Positions 8,128 to 17,143 of a DNA stretch of 64,000 nt are shown here, one piece after another (the first letter of the stretch is position 1; each line of letters starts with the position of its first letter). The notes under the pieces were generated by a model that did not search any database, had not been told where the DNA came from, and saw nothing but the letters and a program-made list of their open reading frames with translations. Source of the stretch: a virus. The stretch lies in the IMG/VR virus record IMGVR_UViG_3300047550_002778, positions 1-64,000 of that record; one strand, written 5' to 3'. A program made the translations under genes and the position numbers.

Positions 8128-9204
8128 TTACTTCTTGATTCCTGCGAGTTTTTGGAATCTTGAAGCCATCACATCAGCTTGAGGTTCTACAATCGTAGAC
8201 TCAGGCTTTGTGCTGGATACTGGTTTGCTTGCCAAACCTTCGGTGATAGTTGTGACAGTCGCATTTGACTTTTTCTTGGCGACTGATCCACCGGCATTAA
8301 ATGATTCGGCCAAAACGGTGTATGCCAACTTGATTTCACGCAATGTCTTGGTGAGATCAAATGTATTGATGACCTTCAACTTTTGGTCTTCGGTCAAATT
8401 CTTACCCTTGAATAGCTTATTGGTATAAAGCAATTTAGCATTCAAAAGATTGGTTTCTTCAAGAACACCCTTCAAATACTTAACGGTGTTTTGATGTTCC
8501 TTCAATTGATTCTTCAATGCTTCATTTTCTTCATTAATAGCTACCAAAGCTTCTGCCATTTCTTCAGCAGTTACTTCTTCCTCTTCCATTGGAGAAGGAA
8601 CTTGTCCAGCAACTGGTGCTACTGGAGCTGGTGCTGCAGCTGGAGCAGCTGCGGCTGGTGCTGGTGCTGGTGCTGGTGCTGTTGGATCAACAGCAGCTGG
8701 AGCTGGAGCTGGAACTTGTCCTTCTTCTTCCAATTCAGCAAGAAGTTCATCAAGATCAACAGTTTCTGCTGAATCGTCGTCTGCAACTTCTTCTTCTTCA
8801 GCAACAACTTCTTTTTGTTCTTCTTTGTCGCCTTCTTGTTCCAACTCAGCAAGAATTTCATCCAACTCTTCGCTGGTCAACTCTTCACCTTCTTCAAGTT
8901 TTGCATCGAATTCTTGAGATCCAGGTGGAACAGTGTTTTTCTTGGCTGCGGTTGATGGTTGAACAACGTGTTGACTGCTTACAGTGTTACCGTCGTCTTT
9001 ACCAATACCTGAAGAAGAAAGTTTTTCTTCAATCTTACCTTCTTCAGTTTTTTCTGTGTCTGCTGCTTCTTCCTTGAGTTTTTCTGCGAACATTTCTTTC
9101 ATGCTCTTTGCGAAGTTTTCCTCAAGAAAAGTTTTTGCATTAGCAATTGCAGTTTCACGAACTGCTTTTGCGTCTGCGATGCTTTCTTTTAATAGATCGC
9201 TCAT
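8128..9204 (-). CDS. 22: prohead core scaffolding protein, gp22-like
   Basis: The 358-residue product is acidic and mostly helical. It begins MSDLLKES (an L-x-E site), has long Glu-rich stretches at about 50-75 and 100-160, and a low-complexity Ala-Pro linker at about 163-205. The C-terminal coiled-coil domain contains 'LLNAKLLYTNKLFKG', 'EDQKLKVINTFDLTKTLREIK' (read in part) and ends 'ASRFQKLAGIKK'. These C-terminal blocks are typical of T4-like gp22. The protein forms the core around which the capsid assembles and is then degraded by the prohead protease. It lies between the protease and capsid genes, as in T4. A Shine-Dalgarno AGGAAAGG at 9215-9222 supports the start. Confidence 0.88.
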   Translation of the reverse strand: MSDLLKESIADAKAVRETAIANAKTFLEENFAKSMKEMFAEKLKEEAADTEKTEEGKIEEKLSSSGIGKDDGNTVSSQHVVQPSTAAKKNTVPPGSQEFDAKLEEGEELTSEELDEILAELEQEGDKEEQKEVVAEEEEVADDDSAETVDLDELLAELEEEGQVPAPAPAAVDPTAPAPAPAPAAAAPAAAPAPVAPVAGQVPSPMEEEEVTAEEMAEALVAINEENEALKNQLKEHQNTVKYLKGVLEETNLLNAKLLYTNKLFKGKNLTEDQKLKVINTFDLTKTLREIKLAYTVLAESFNAGGSVAKKKSNATVTTITEGLASKPVSSTKPESTIVEPQADVMASRFQKLAGIKK

Positions 9205-9357
9205 ATTAATTTTACCTTTCCTGTTTGTTTTTTGGTGAAGTTATTGGAGAACTCCAAAGAAGATTGAATTTGTAGTGGCATCAAAGACATTGACGCATTT
9301 GATAATAAATATAATATAAAATATACAAATTCATTTTTTTTTAATATTTATTGATAT
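9205..9357. other. divergent intergenic region (153 bases)
   Basis: The largest gap in the window separates the minus-strand scaffold gene from the plus-strand DUF3008-like gene. It holds the scaffold Shine-Dalgarno (9215-9222) and very A/T-rich stretches around 9300-9345. An ATATTTATT element precedes the plus-strand gene. No RNA gene or hairpin was recognised. It probably carries promoters for both directions. Confidence 0.5.
9344..9352 (+). promoter_or_regulatory. ATATTTATT start-proximal element on the plus strand
   Basis: This is the same element as before the minus-strand genes, in coding orientation on the plus strand, five bases before ATG 9358. Its switch of strand with the gene argues that it belongs to gene expression and is not a strand composition effect. 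Confidence 0.4.
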
Positions 9358-9966
9358 ATGCCAGCACAAAGCGAAAAACAAGCAAAATATTTTAGATTGG
9401 TGAGAGCTGTTCAAAAAGGAGAAGTTCCTGCGAGTAAAGTATCAAAACAATTAAGAAAAACTGCAAAGTCAATTTCTCCTAAAGCTGCTAAAGATTTTAC
9501 AAAGGTAAAAGAAATTGTAAATAAATACATCAATGAAGCAGAATATACGTCTGCAAAAATGAAAGAAGTTCCAGATAAAACTTTGGATGATGTATTGAGA
9601 GAAAACTCAGGAGTAAAGTTTGATAATGATGAATTATTAACTTTTCAAAACAAACAGAGTGGATTTGGTGGATTTGGTAAAGTAAATTTTGTTCACAAGA
9701 AAAGCACAAACGAAATAAGTGCAACTGTAACAAGTAATGAATCTAACAAAATTTACGTATTTAAAAAATTAGTCAACAACCAAAATCCAGGCCTTTATAA
9801 CTATGGGTGTTTCATAGAAATTTCGCTTGCAAAAGACAGTGAAGACGAAAAAGAAAATAAACCAAAAGTAGTATACTTACTTAGTAGTATTTTTAATAAT
9901 AAAGGCGAAGAAAAGACAAAGATATTAGCAGATTTCATTGATAGGATTAATTCATATGGACTATAA
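9358..9966 (+). CDS. DUF3008-like protein with C-terminal extension
   Basis: The 202-residue product opens with MPAQSEKQAKYFRLVRAVQKGE and continues '...SKVSKQLRKTAKSISPKAAKDFT'. That is the pattern of the small DUF3008 family (MPAKSKxQQ...KG...AKSM...DAKDFA), found in bacteria and many phages and of unknown function. The remaining about 145 residues are a separate globular-looking region with no motif I recognise. The gene is on the plus strand in the middle of the head operon and overlaps the next plus-strand gene by 11 bases. These two therefore form a small independent unit. Confidence 0.6.
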   Translation: MPAQSEKQAKYFRLVRAVQKGEVPASKVSKQLRKTAKSISPKAAKDFTKVKEIVNKYINEAEYTSAKMKEVPDKTLDDVLRENSGVKFDNDELLTFQNKQSGFGGFGKVNFVHKKSTNEISATVTSNESNKIYVFKKLVNNQNPGLYNYGCFIEISLAKDSEDEKENKPKVVYLLSSIFNNKGEEKTKILADFIDRINSYGL

Positions 9967-10321
9967 AACACTATACAGTCAAGCAAAATTAAACAGTTTC
10001 TTAAATAAAGCAAAAGATCAAGAAATTGAGCCTGACAAATTTAAACTAATAGAAATTGATCATCCAAATGGTTGGAACTTCAATGAAATAGATACATTGG
10101 GTGATATGGGATTTAAAATTGACAACGATACCGATATGGTATGTGAAGTTGAAATTCCCACACTAGAAATGATGGAAGAAAAAGTTCCAGTTAGAGTATA
10201 TAAAAACGAAAACGGTTATGTCCTTGAGACTAACCGTCAATACGTTTTTGAGAGTTTTGAAAAGATGATTGAATTTATCGATTCAATACCATCTGATCCA
10301 AAAATGAGACATGTTAAATAA
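9956..10321 (+). CDS. hypothetical protein paired with the DUF3008-like gene
   Basis: The 121-residue product, MDYKTLYSQAKLNSFLNKAK..., is acidic and soluble, with no signal or membrane segment. I chose ATG 9956, which has an AGGA eight to twelve bases before it and overlaps the upstream gene by 11 bases. An in-frame codon at 9938 gives six more residues. Its stop lies two bases from the stop of the convergent 10324-10869 gene. Beyond partnership with the DUF3008-like protein no role can be inferred. Confidence 0.55.
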   Translation: MDYKTLYSQAKLNSFLNKAKDQEIEPDKFKLIEIDHPNGWNFNEIDTLGDMGFKIDNDTDMVCEVEIPTLEMMEEKVPVRVYKNENGYVLETNRQYVFESFEKMIEFIDSIPSDPKMRHVK

Positions 10322-10323
10322 TC

Positions 10324-10869
10324 TTACTTATTTGATTGATATGGTGGTTGTTGATGTGGTTGAGTAATAGGTTGAGCACCAGCCAATTCTTTATTTTCTA
10401 CTGCTGTTCCCCAAGCGGTTGGGTCTGGTGGACTTGCAACACTTACTGAACCTTGATGATCTTGAGTTTGAAATGCTTGAGGAGCTTCTGTTACTGGATC
10501 TGCAATTTCAAAATAACGTTCCAACTTCAAACCAATTTCTTCATAAAGCATTTCAAGTTGATGTTCAACACCTTTGATTTTGTTTGCTTCTTCATACAAT
10601 TGACGTGCCATTTTCTTGACTTCTTTCATGTCACGTTCAATCATTTTAGCTTCCATCCATTCATCGCATTCTTTCAAAGCATAACGTTCTGCCAAATTTA
10701 CTGCTTCCATAATCTTAGTAGCAGTAGCATAAATACACTCTGCCTTTAAATCTTTACGGTATTCGTTATATGCTTTGACGGTCTCACGAAGTTTGACTTT
10801 TTCTTCTTTAGTCAAAGGAGCATATGCTGTTTCAGTAGAATTTTCTACAAGATGTTTTAGCTTAATCAT
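10324..10869 (-). CDS. putative prohead core protein with capsid-targeting-like leader
   Basis: The 181-residue product begins MIKLKHLVENS (L7-V8-E9, a prohead-protease site). A highly charged helical body follows at about 20-125, with a Pro/Gln-rich tail at about 130-181. The gene lies between the protease and scaffold genes, where T4-like phages carry small core proteins. The start is the ATG at 10869; the reading from 10875 would use TTG. I infer an internal head or core protein processed by the gp21-like protease. No sequence identity to a named core protein was recognised. Confidence 0.55.
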   Translation of the reverse strand: MIKLKHLVENSTETAYAPLTKEEKVKLRETVKAYNEYRKDLKAECIYATATKIMEAVNLAERYALKECDEWMEAKMIERDMKEVKKMARQLYEEANKIKGVEHQLEMLYEEIGLKLERYFEIADPVTEAPQAFQTQDHQGSVSVASPPDPTAWGTAVENKELAGAQPITQPHQQPPYQSNK

Positions 10870-10873
10870 ATAC

Positions 10874-10882
10874 AATAAATAT
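10874..10882 (-). promoter_or_regulatory. ATATTTATT start-proximal element
   Basis: The element ends four bases before ATG 10869 on the coding strand and lies in the short gap after the protease gene. Confidence 0.3.
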
Positions 10883-10890
10883 ATTTAAAA

Positions 10891-11490
10891 TTACAATTCA
10901 GAGATAATGTTATGAATAATTCTCTCTATATTGTTATATGGGTTAATAATTTTATTTTCTACGCTTTCATTGATTTTACCTTGTGGATACATGAAAGCTC
11001 CTTGTGTAGAAGGATTACTTACAAAATCAAATGCGATCAAGTCAAAATCATCTTGAACAACATCCGCACCTTCTCTCATATCCTTTTTAACACTGCCCAA
11101 TCCACGACTACTGATGCCCAAAAGAATACCAGCTTTTAATAAATCTTTCAAAATATTACCACTTGGGGTTGGCAATATTTCTACGGTTCCTACCAAGTCG
11201 TCACCATCCCAACCCATATCTACAATGTTATGACTAACATTCTTTAAGTTAACGACGCTACTTTCTGGATGATCTAACTCACCCATTGCACGACGTTGTT
11301 TAACAAAATTATCCATATACTTTGTTGCTTCACGTTCCAAAATAGTCTTAGGATAAACACGACCGTTTTGGTTTTTTGCATCTGCACGTTGTAAAGTGCC
11401 GGTCACAAGTAGTTTACCATTGTTCAACGACTCATTGAGTGATGTTTTTTTAAATTCAAATGGTAATACGTCAATTAATACTGTTTTCAT
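10891..11490 (-). CDS. 21: prohead maturation protease, gp21-like
   Basis: The 199-residue product is the T4-type prohead serine protease. Conserved features are 'GTLQRADAKNQNGRVYPK' (about 31-48), the catalytic His in 'MGELDHPESS' (His74), and the catalytic Ser in 'GISSRGLGSV' (Ser127/128). 'FDLIAFDFVSNPS' lies at about 148-160. The family cleaves core and shell proteins after L/I-x-E. The enzyme has such sites in itself: LNE at 18-20, and INE in the C-terminal 'GKINES'. This is consistent with self-processing during maturation. It lies in the head operon between core genes. Its predicted specificity is what makes the L-x-E leaders elsewhere in this window meaningful. Confidence 0.9.
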   Translation of the reverse strand: MKTVLIDVLPFEFKKTSLNESLNNGKLLVTGTLQRADAKNQNGRVYPKTILEREATKYMDNFVKQRRAMGELDHPESSVVNLKNVSHNIVDMGWDGDDLVGTVEILPTPSGNILKDLLKAGILLGISSRGLGSVKKDMREGADVVQDDFDLIAFDFVSNPSTQGAFMYPQGKINESVENKIINPYNNIERIIHNIISEL

Positions 11491-11491
11491 A

Positions 11492-12622
11492 TTATGCTGA
11501 TGGTTGTTGTGGTGCTGGTTGGGCAGGTTCTTCTGGTTTAGCCGGTGCTGGTTGTTCCTTTGAAGTTACAACGTTTGATGCACCTGCGGATGTTTGTTTG
11601 GAAGGATCAACCAAAGCTTGTGATTTAGCAATTTGATATTTGTCTTTTTGCTTAATATCCGCTGGTCCTAAAATTTTTATCTTAAAACCTGGTTTTACAA
11701 AAAACTTTGCGGTCTTTTGTTTGTTTTCTTCACGACCAATTATGATAATAACATATCTATCATAATAATAATCAATTTGAACACCAGTTACATTGATTGT
11801 GTAATCTGTTTCTGGTTGTTTATATCCTTTACTAGCACGAACCACAATCTTTTTATTTAAAATTTGATCTTGAATCTTCTTTTGAAGTTCCAATTTTGAC
11901 TTCTCAGTAGTATTTTTTAACTTGGTATCAAAATTAGTAAAATCAGGTTGAATATCATATGATTGAACATTGATTGTTGGTGCTGAAGGTTTTTGTTGTG
12001 TTGGCTGCGCAGCTGGTTGTGGTTGTGAATTAGCAGGTGCTTCGTCCGCTTCTTTTGTCAAATATTTTGCTTTTTTATATCCTTCAATTATATTCAACGC
12101 TTTTTTAGAAATTTCTGTTGTAGGCATTATTGTTTGTTTATAACCAGCAAGACCAGGATCTAGTTCTGGGTCACCATGTTGAACCAATCCATTTTTATCT
12201 TTATAAGTTGCAACTGGTTCAATATTTTGTGCTGGAGTAATATATGCAGGTTCGCTATACATTTGATTTTCCAATTCAAGATCTTTATCTCTTTTAACTG
12301 GTTTTGCCAATTTAAATCCCAATTGAGTAGCAGCTCTTACATTGCCTGGTCCTCTTCTTGAAAAAGCAAATGGAGTCAAATATGCTCCAGCAGCACTACT
12401 TGTAGAAGCTCCTACATCTTCATTTTTCTTCTTAAGTTGAGCATCTACTTTTTTTTCAATCTCTTTACGAGCTGAAGAAGGCAGTTTTTCGGCGTGTGAT
12501 TGAAGCCACGCATGATATTGTTCTTTATCAATACGAGCAAGTTCGCTATCTCTATAAATTTGAGCGTATTTTTTTACAATATCTCTGAAGGGATCACCTG
12601 ATTCTTTAAGAGGCTTTTTCAT
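11492..12622 (-). CDS. putative prohead core / structural protein
   Basis: The 376-residue product starts MKKPLKESGD (an L-x-E site at 5-7); the reading from 12628 would need TTG. A basic helical N-terminal part (about 10-70) is followed by 'TSSAAGAYLTPFAFS', a Ser/Ala-rich linker motif with AYxTPxAF that recurs in T4-like structural proteins. A domain with 'VTGVQIDYYYDRYVIIIIG' lies at about 270-290, and the C terminus is Pro/Gln/Ala-rich. The gene sits between the portal-side protein and the protease, the place of genes 67/68 in T4. I infer a head-core component, probably trimmed by the protease. Function not proven. Confidence 0.5.
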   Translation of the reverse strand: MKKPLKESGDPFRDIVKKYAQIYRDSELARIDKEQYHAWLQSHAEKLPSSARKEIEKKVDAQLKKKNEDVGASTSSAAGAYLTPFAFSRRGPGNVRAATQLGFKLAKPVKRDKDLELENQMYSEPAYITPAQNIEPVATYKDKNGLVQHGDPELDPGLAGYKQTIMPTTEISKKALNIIEGYKKAKYLTKEADEAPANSQPQPAAQPTQQKPSAPTINVQSYDIQPDFTNFDTKLKNTTEKSKLELQKKIQDQILNKKIVVRASKGYKQPETDYTINVTGVQIDYYYDRYVIIIIGREENKQKTAKFFVKPGFKIKILGPADIKQKDKYQIAKSQALVDPSKQTSAGASNVVTSKEQPAPAKPEEPAQPAPQQPSA

Positions 12623-13478
12623 TGGCAAGTTTATTCAATTCTTCAATCAATTCATAAGCGCTTAAAAGACTGGTCAAATGATTTTCTTTTACTACACCTG
12701 TGATTGTTTTATTTGAAAGTTGAGAAACAGTTTCGTTGAGTTTGATCTTAATAATATCACTCTTTACCAATATTGCTCTTTCCTTAAGAACATCTGCAAC
12801 ACGTTTATACTCTTTATTAACAAATTCAGTGAACTTGTTAGTATTTGATACGTTTGTAATATATTCTTTTAACAACGCTTTTTGCGAAGGCAACAAAGAC
12901 GAATACTTTTTGTTGAAGTTTTCGATCAAGAACTTATATGCGAGTAACTTCACTTCGGCTGGTTGAGAACTATATACATCCAAAGCTTGTTCTTCGTTCT
13001 TTCTTTCCTTTGTTAAATTTTCTACTACAAATTCTCTTGCTTCTAAAATTTCTTCAACATCAAACTTTACGTCATCTGAACTTTGATTTTCAAACAACTT
13101 ATAAACAGAAGCATACAATTTATAATTTGGAATTTTATTTTTCAAAAATTCATCAATGTTAAATTTTTCTTTGATCTCTTTTACTAAATTATATTTTTGA
13201 TTATTTAAATCACGTTCATTAATTTTAGAACGTGTTTGTAATACCACATTCAAAATACGATCAGCAGACTCAGAATTTTTTGAAGATTGACTAATAATAA
13301 AATTATAAAGTTGAAACTCTTTTCCGAGCGCAGTTCCTTCGTTGAAGTATTTGAACATCAAGTTCTTGGTGAATGACTCATCACGACCTGCCAAAATATC
13401 TGCGGTAATTTGTCGAGTTAGTAATTCAAACAATACTCCGCTATTCTTAAACTTCGAATGTTTAGCTTTCTTGCGCAT
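12606..13478 (-). CDS. conserved head-operon protein downstream of portal
   Basis: The 290-residue product begins MRKKAKHSKFKNSGVLFELLTRQIT, read in part. The rest is almost entirely helical and charged, without a signal, membrane segment or enzyme motif. The 'KNSGVLFELLTRQITADIL' opening is one I associate with conserved proteins placed after the portal gene in marine T4-like phages. It overlaps the next gene by about 17-23 bases. The position suggests a core or head-assembly role (gp67/gp68 locus), but there is no direct motif for this. Confidence 0.5.
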   Translation of the reverse strand: MRKKAKHSKFKNSGVLFELLTRQITADILAGRDESFTKNLMFKYFNEGTALGKEFQLYNFIISQSSKNSESADRILNVVLQTRSKINERDLNNQKYNLVKEIKEKFNIDEFLKNKIPNYKLYASVYKLFENQSSDDVKFDVEEILEAREFVVENLTKERKNEEQALDVYSSQPAEVKLLAYKFLIENFNKKYSSLLPSQKALLKEYITNVSNTNKFTEFVNKEYKRVADVLKERAILVKSDIIKIKLNETVSQLSNKTITGVVKENHLTSLLSAYELIEELNKLANEKAS

Positions 13479-13494
13479 ATAGTTCTCTATTAAT

Positions 13495-13503
13495 TATAAA
13501 TAT
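13495..13503 (-). promoter_or_regulatory. ATATTTATA element
   Basis: The element lies 17 bases upstream of the 13478 start on the coding strand. A T4-orientation TATAAATA lies further upstream at 13527-13534, so both orientations occur in this one gap. Confidence 0.35.
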
Positions 13504-13526
13504 GTTAAAAAATTAAAAATCATCGG

Positions 13527-13534
13527 TATTTATA
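13527..13534 (-). promoter_or_regulatory. T4-type late promoter core (TATAAATA)
   Basis: The minus strand reads TATAAATACC here, about 49 bases before the 13478 start. TATAAATA is the T4 late promoter core recognised by the gp55 sigma with gp33/gp45. A gp55-like gene is present in the window. Confidence 0.45.
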
Positions 13535-15505
13535 TCATTCTTTGAGATTTGTTTCATCCATATAAGACCCCGAGACGCCTTCTCTCAAAATTTCCTTTGA
13601 TTTATCAATATTTTGTAAAATCGCACTCAACGAATCCATCGACTCTAAAGATAGTGGCGAACGTTTTTTATATTTATGACTTGGCGACAAATCTGGTTTA
13701 CTATCCAACTCTAATGTGCCCAATGGATCCTCTCCAAAAGCATATTTTCTAGCTTTTTTCCTACCAGTTTGATCACGATCTCGTTCTTCTTCTTTTTTAC
13801 GAGCAGCTTCTTCACGTTCATGCGCAGACATCTTTACCTTTTCAGTTAATTTCGGAGCTTCTCCACCACCTGTTGGAGCAGCAGCGCCGGCTTCAGTGCC
13901 ACCTCCTGTTTCTCCTCCACCTTCAGCACCTCCACCGGCGCCACTCTCTTCCCCACCTCCAGCGCCACCCTCTGAACCCCCACCTTCTCCACCTTCTTCA
14001 GCGCCTTTGGCTTTTAGGAAATTTAATGCGGGATCGTTGCCTTCTTCTTCAATTTGTTTGAAGCGATACATACCCTTAGCATCATCCACTAGTTGTTTTT
14101 GTAACACAATCATGTCTTGGTCACTCATACCAAACACTTTTTCATATATCCACTTTTTACTAAACAACTTTTGCTCTTGCATGTCCTTACTGACTTCCAC
14201 CTTACTCTTCCAAACATCAATCTTTTCTTTTTCAAATATTGTAGATGGATTAGTCAATTCAAGACTAAAGTCAACAAGTGAATCATCACGATAACCTTGA
14301 CTATACAAATGAACCACAGCAATCTTATTTAACTCACTAACAATAATACGTTGAACACGTTCAATTGTTCTTGAAAAGCGAATATCTTCAGCTGCTAGTG
14401 TTGCTTTACCACTTAGACTTTCATCATATCCCAAGAATGCTTTTGGAATCTTAAGTGCTGCCATCATCTTATTACGAAGATACTCAATGTCATCTGTGCC
14501 AGTCCATTCAAGACCAGGCAAATTATCAATACTTGTTCCACTATCTCCACCACGAACTGGCAAGAAAAAATCTTCAACCATGTTTTGCAGATTGAAACGA
14601 AGATTATAATCACCAGTTGCTTGATCCAAATATGGAGTTTTTTTCATTTGTTGAATAATACGTTCCATATGATTATCAACTTCATTTGGCGGAATATTAC
14701 CGATATCAACTTTGAAAATACGTTTTTCTGGAGCACGCATAATACGATGAATTAACATTGCGTCTTCCATCAAACTCAATTGTTTCCATACACGACGAGC
14801 ACCTTCCAACATACTCTTACCATATGGCAAGAAGTTACTATCACTCAACAAACGAAAATGTGCCATTTGATAATTTTCAAGATCTTCAATTTTGTTACCA
14901 TATGGAAGATTAACTTGAAATTTAACAAAGCTCTTATTTTGTAGATGAGCATTTTCTACACGGGTCACATAATATGAACTTAGAGGTTCTACCATGTATA
15001 CACCATATTCTGGACTGATGTGTAATCTCAAATAAAAATCACCATACTTAACCATACTACGAGTCCAAGACCAAAGATTGAATTCGATGTTAAGAATGTC
15101 ATAAAACAAATTATTTAATACACTCTTAATATCATCATTTGAGCTTTTAACAGTAATGATCTCACCCAATTCATTTCGGGTTGTGCATTCGTCTGCATAA
15201 ATGTCCAAAGCGGATGCCAAAATTGGATCCATATCCATTGTATCATAATCTCTAAACAACTCTACACGGCTACTTTGATAACTTAAATTAAAGTCTCTGG
15301 TATATTGATTATAAGCAGTGGTTCTAAGACGATTAAAACGATCTCTTAGACTATTACGATCTGTAGCATAAAAAATTTCATCCGTATCAATGACCTTGAG
15401 TTTTTTGCCACCTACGTTGCGAACAATTACGTCATTGCTGAAAAGTCTTTTCAGTCTTGCGTAAAGTGACCTATTTTTTAACTCTTGAAATGATTTGTCA
15501 TCCAT
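13535..15505 (-). CDS. 20: portal protein, gp20-like
   Basis: The 656-residue product matches T4-like portals. It has 'YDTMDMDPILASALDIYADECTTRN' read in part (about 88-112), 'WSWTRSMVKYGDFYLRL' (about 143-160), 'MVEPLSSYYVTRVEN', 'RIMRAPEKRIFKVDIGNIPP', and 'MMAALKIPKAFLGYDESLSG', the conserved crown-side block. The dodecameric portal is the DNA entry vertex and docks the terminase. The C-terminal about 170 residues are unusual: a Gly/Glu-rich low-complexity stretch (about 505-560) and a basic, charged tail. The gene lies 25 bases after the terminase gene, so packaging proteins are made together. Confidence 0.93.
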   Translation of the reverse strand: MDDKSFQELKNRSLYARLKRLFSNDVIVRNVGGKKLKVIDTDEIFYATDRNSLRDRFNRLRTTAYNQYTRDFNLSYQSSRVELFRDYDTMDMDPILASALDIYADECTTRNELGEIITVKSSNDDIKSVLNNLFYDILNIEFNLWSWTRSMVKYGDFYLRLHISPEYGVYMVEPLSSYYVTRVENAHLQNKSFVKFQVNLPYGNKIEDLENYQMAHFRLLSDSNFLPYGKSMLEGARRVWKQLSLMEDAMLIHRIMRAPEKRIFKVDIGNIPPNEVDNHMERIIQQMKKTPYLDQATGDYNLRFNLQNMVEDFFLPVRGGDSGTSIDNLPGLEWTGTDDIEYLRNKMMAALKIPKAFLGYDESLSGKATLAAEDIRFSRTIERVQRIIVSELNKIAVVHLYSQGYRDDSLVDFSLELTNPSTIFEKEKIDVWKSKVEVSKDMQEQKLFSKKWIYEKVFGMSDQDMIVLQKQLVDDAKGMYRFKQIEEEGNDPALNFLKAKGAEEGGEGGGSEGGAGGGEESGAGGGAEGGGETGGGTEAGAAAPTGGGEAPKLTEKVKMSAHEREEAARKKEEERDRDQTGRKKARKYAFGEDPLGTLELDSKPDLSPSHKYKKRSPLSLESMDSLSAILQNIDKSKEILREGVSGSYMDETNLKE

Positions 15506-15529
15506 ATAGTGCTATCTTATATATAAGTA

Positions 15530-17143
15530 TTACAACAACCAAGTTAGTGATTCTTTTTTACCTGTTCCAGTCTGCCCATGACTTCCAGCATCAAATTTCC
15601 ACGTTTCTTGAGGCGACTGTATGATTTTATATTGTGATGCTGGACCGGGTGTTGTATTAGTTACTTTTTTTATTCCCCCCAGCATAGTTTTTGTATAAGC
15701 CATTTGTTCCGTTCTTAACTTTAATGCGGTCCCACGCACCCATAAACCAATACTCAATGCCATTACTAAATCGTCATTATACCCTTTCATTGCTTCTGGC
15801 TTGGGTCCATTCCATATAAACACATTTAGCTCCTCGTAGAGTCTTATAGACTTGATTACGACCGATTTGTCTCTAAAGCAAGACTCCATGTTACTGACCA
15901 TCAAAGGTCTATTTTTGTTAGTTGTAGTAAATCCAGGCACCAATTTCTTGTCTTGAGTGTTCAGTTTATTGGTGTATGTATGTTCTACATCAACTACATT
16001 CAAATCTGGAGAACTGTAGAATGTATTTTTATAATCTCTATCAATGATTTGTTGAAGTGTTCCCCAACCAATATTATTATTTTCTACAATCAACAAAGCA
16101 TTGTTATACTCGGTGGCAATAGATACCAACAGATTACCATAATCTTTGGTAGTTAGTTGACCTTTATACTCCGCAACTTGTTCTAGTGTTTCTACATCAA
16201 ATATATGAAATGCACTATAGTCAGCGCCATCACCTCTAGCACAATCAGCAGTCACTATATAATTTTTGCTATAATCTGGTCGATCCCATATCCATAAATC
16301 TTGTGTTGCTCCTCTACGTTCGACCGGCTCTTTTATATGAGTTTGTTTATAAAATTCAAGGGTATCAACACTAACAACTTGATTACCAGATGTAGAAAAG
16401 TCACAATCACATTCTTGTGCAGCACCCTTTACACCAGACAATTCTGTTTGTCTATCACGCCAAGCTTGATCACGTTCTGGATGTAAATACCAAGGCAATT
16501 TAATGGTATTAAACCCATTTTCACCAGCCTCAGCAGCAACCCAAGTTTTGTGAAAGAAGTTACCAACACCATTTGGAGTAGACAATAGAATAGCTCTACC
16601 ACCAGTTGATAACGTATATTGAGCAGACAACCAGATTTCTTCAATGCCATCAATGAATGCCGCTTCGTCAATGATTAGAAGTGACAAAGCAGCAGAACGG
16701 CCTGCAGTTCCAGCACTACTTACCGCCTTAATTTGTGATCCATTCTTTAATCTTAAACTCAATCTGTTGTCTTCAATACACGGAACCTTTAACCATGTAG
16801 GAAGATTATCATTGGCAAATCTGACCTTGGTAACGATTTCTTTTGCCGTTTCTTGAGTAATACTGATGATCAAAATGTTTTTATCAGTATGAAATGTCAT
16901 CAACCATAAACTATATGCCGCTGTCAGTGTAGAAATGCCCATCTGACGACTTTTCAAAATGATGTTCAGATTTTTATCAACCAAATCTTGAAGAGCTTCT
17001 TCTTGAAAAGCATATAAATCAAAGTTACAAGTGCCTTTTACTGGATGTTGAATCTTTACATACTTCTTCATGAAGTATATTGGATTCTCAAGACACTTTT
17101 TATACTCCTGCTTTATTATTTCTCTTAGATTTTGCTGACTCAT
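15530..17143 (-). CDS. 17: terminase large subunit, gp17-like
   Basis: This is the packaging motor: an ATPase plus a headful nuclease. With the start at 17143 the product has 537 residues. The Walker A-like loop is 'KSRQMGIST' (about 64-72), Walker B is 'LLIIDEAAF' (about 155-163), and the coupling motif is 'LLSTPNG' (about 188). The nuclease aspartate lies in 'TADCARGDGADYS' (Asp about 300), the Glu in 'LIVENNNIG' (about 351), and the last Asp pair in 'GYNDDLVMA' (about 454). All catalytic positions are present. I chose ATG 17143 because a GGAAC lies just upstream and the conserved domain begins soon after; ATG 17194 would add 17 residues. The start region overlaps the upstream zinc-ribbon gene. 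Confidence 0.94.
   Translation of the reverse strand: MSQQNLREIIKQEYKKCLENPIYFMKKYVKIQHPVKGTCNFDLYAFQEEALQDLVDKNLNIILKSRQMGISTLTAAYSLWLMTFHTDKNILIISITQETAKEIVTKVRFANDNLPTWLKVPCIEDNRLSLRLKNGSQIKAVSSAGTAGRSAALSLLIIDEAAFIDGIEEIWLSAQYTLSTGGRAILLSTPNGVGNFFHKTWVAAEAGENGFNTIKLPWYLHPERDQAWRDRQTELSGVKGAAQECDCDFSTSGNQVVSVDTLEFYKQTHIKEPVERRGATQDLWIWDRPDYSKNYIVTADCARGDGADYSAFHIFDVETLEQVAEYKGQLTTKDYGNLLVSIATEYNNALLIVENNNIGWGTLQQIIDRDYKNTFYSSPDLNVVDVEHTYTNKLNTQDKKLVPGFTTTNKNRPLMVSNMESCFRDKSVVIKSIRLYEELNVFIWNGPKPEAMKGYNDDLVMALSIGLWVRGTALKLRTEQMAYTKTMLGGIKKVTNTTPGPASQYKIIQSPQETWKFDAGSHGQTGTGKKESLTWLL

Noticed and set aside
8491-9077. Plus-strand and alternative minus frames rich in Leu/Gln/Trp over the scaffold gene
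   Set aside because: They arise from the Ala/Pro/Glu-rich low-complexity scaffold sequence; gp22 motifs and its Shine-Dalgarno support the annotated frame.
9205-9357. tRNA or small RNA in the largest gap
   Set aside because: No cloverleaf or strong hairpin; only A/T-rich promoter-like sequence and a ribosome-binding site.
13896-14294. Plus-strand proline-rich frame
   Set aside because: Antisense of the Gly/Glu-rich portal tail.
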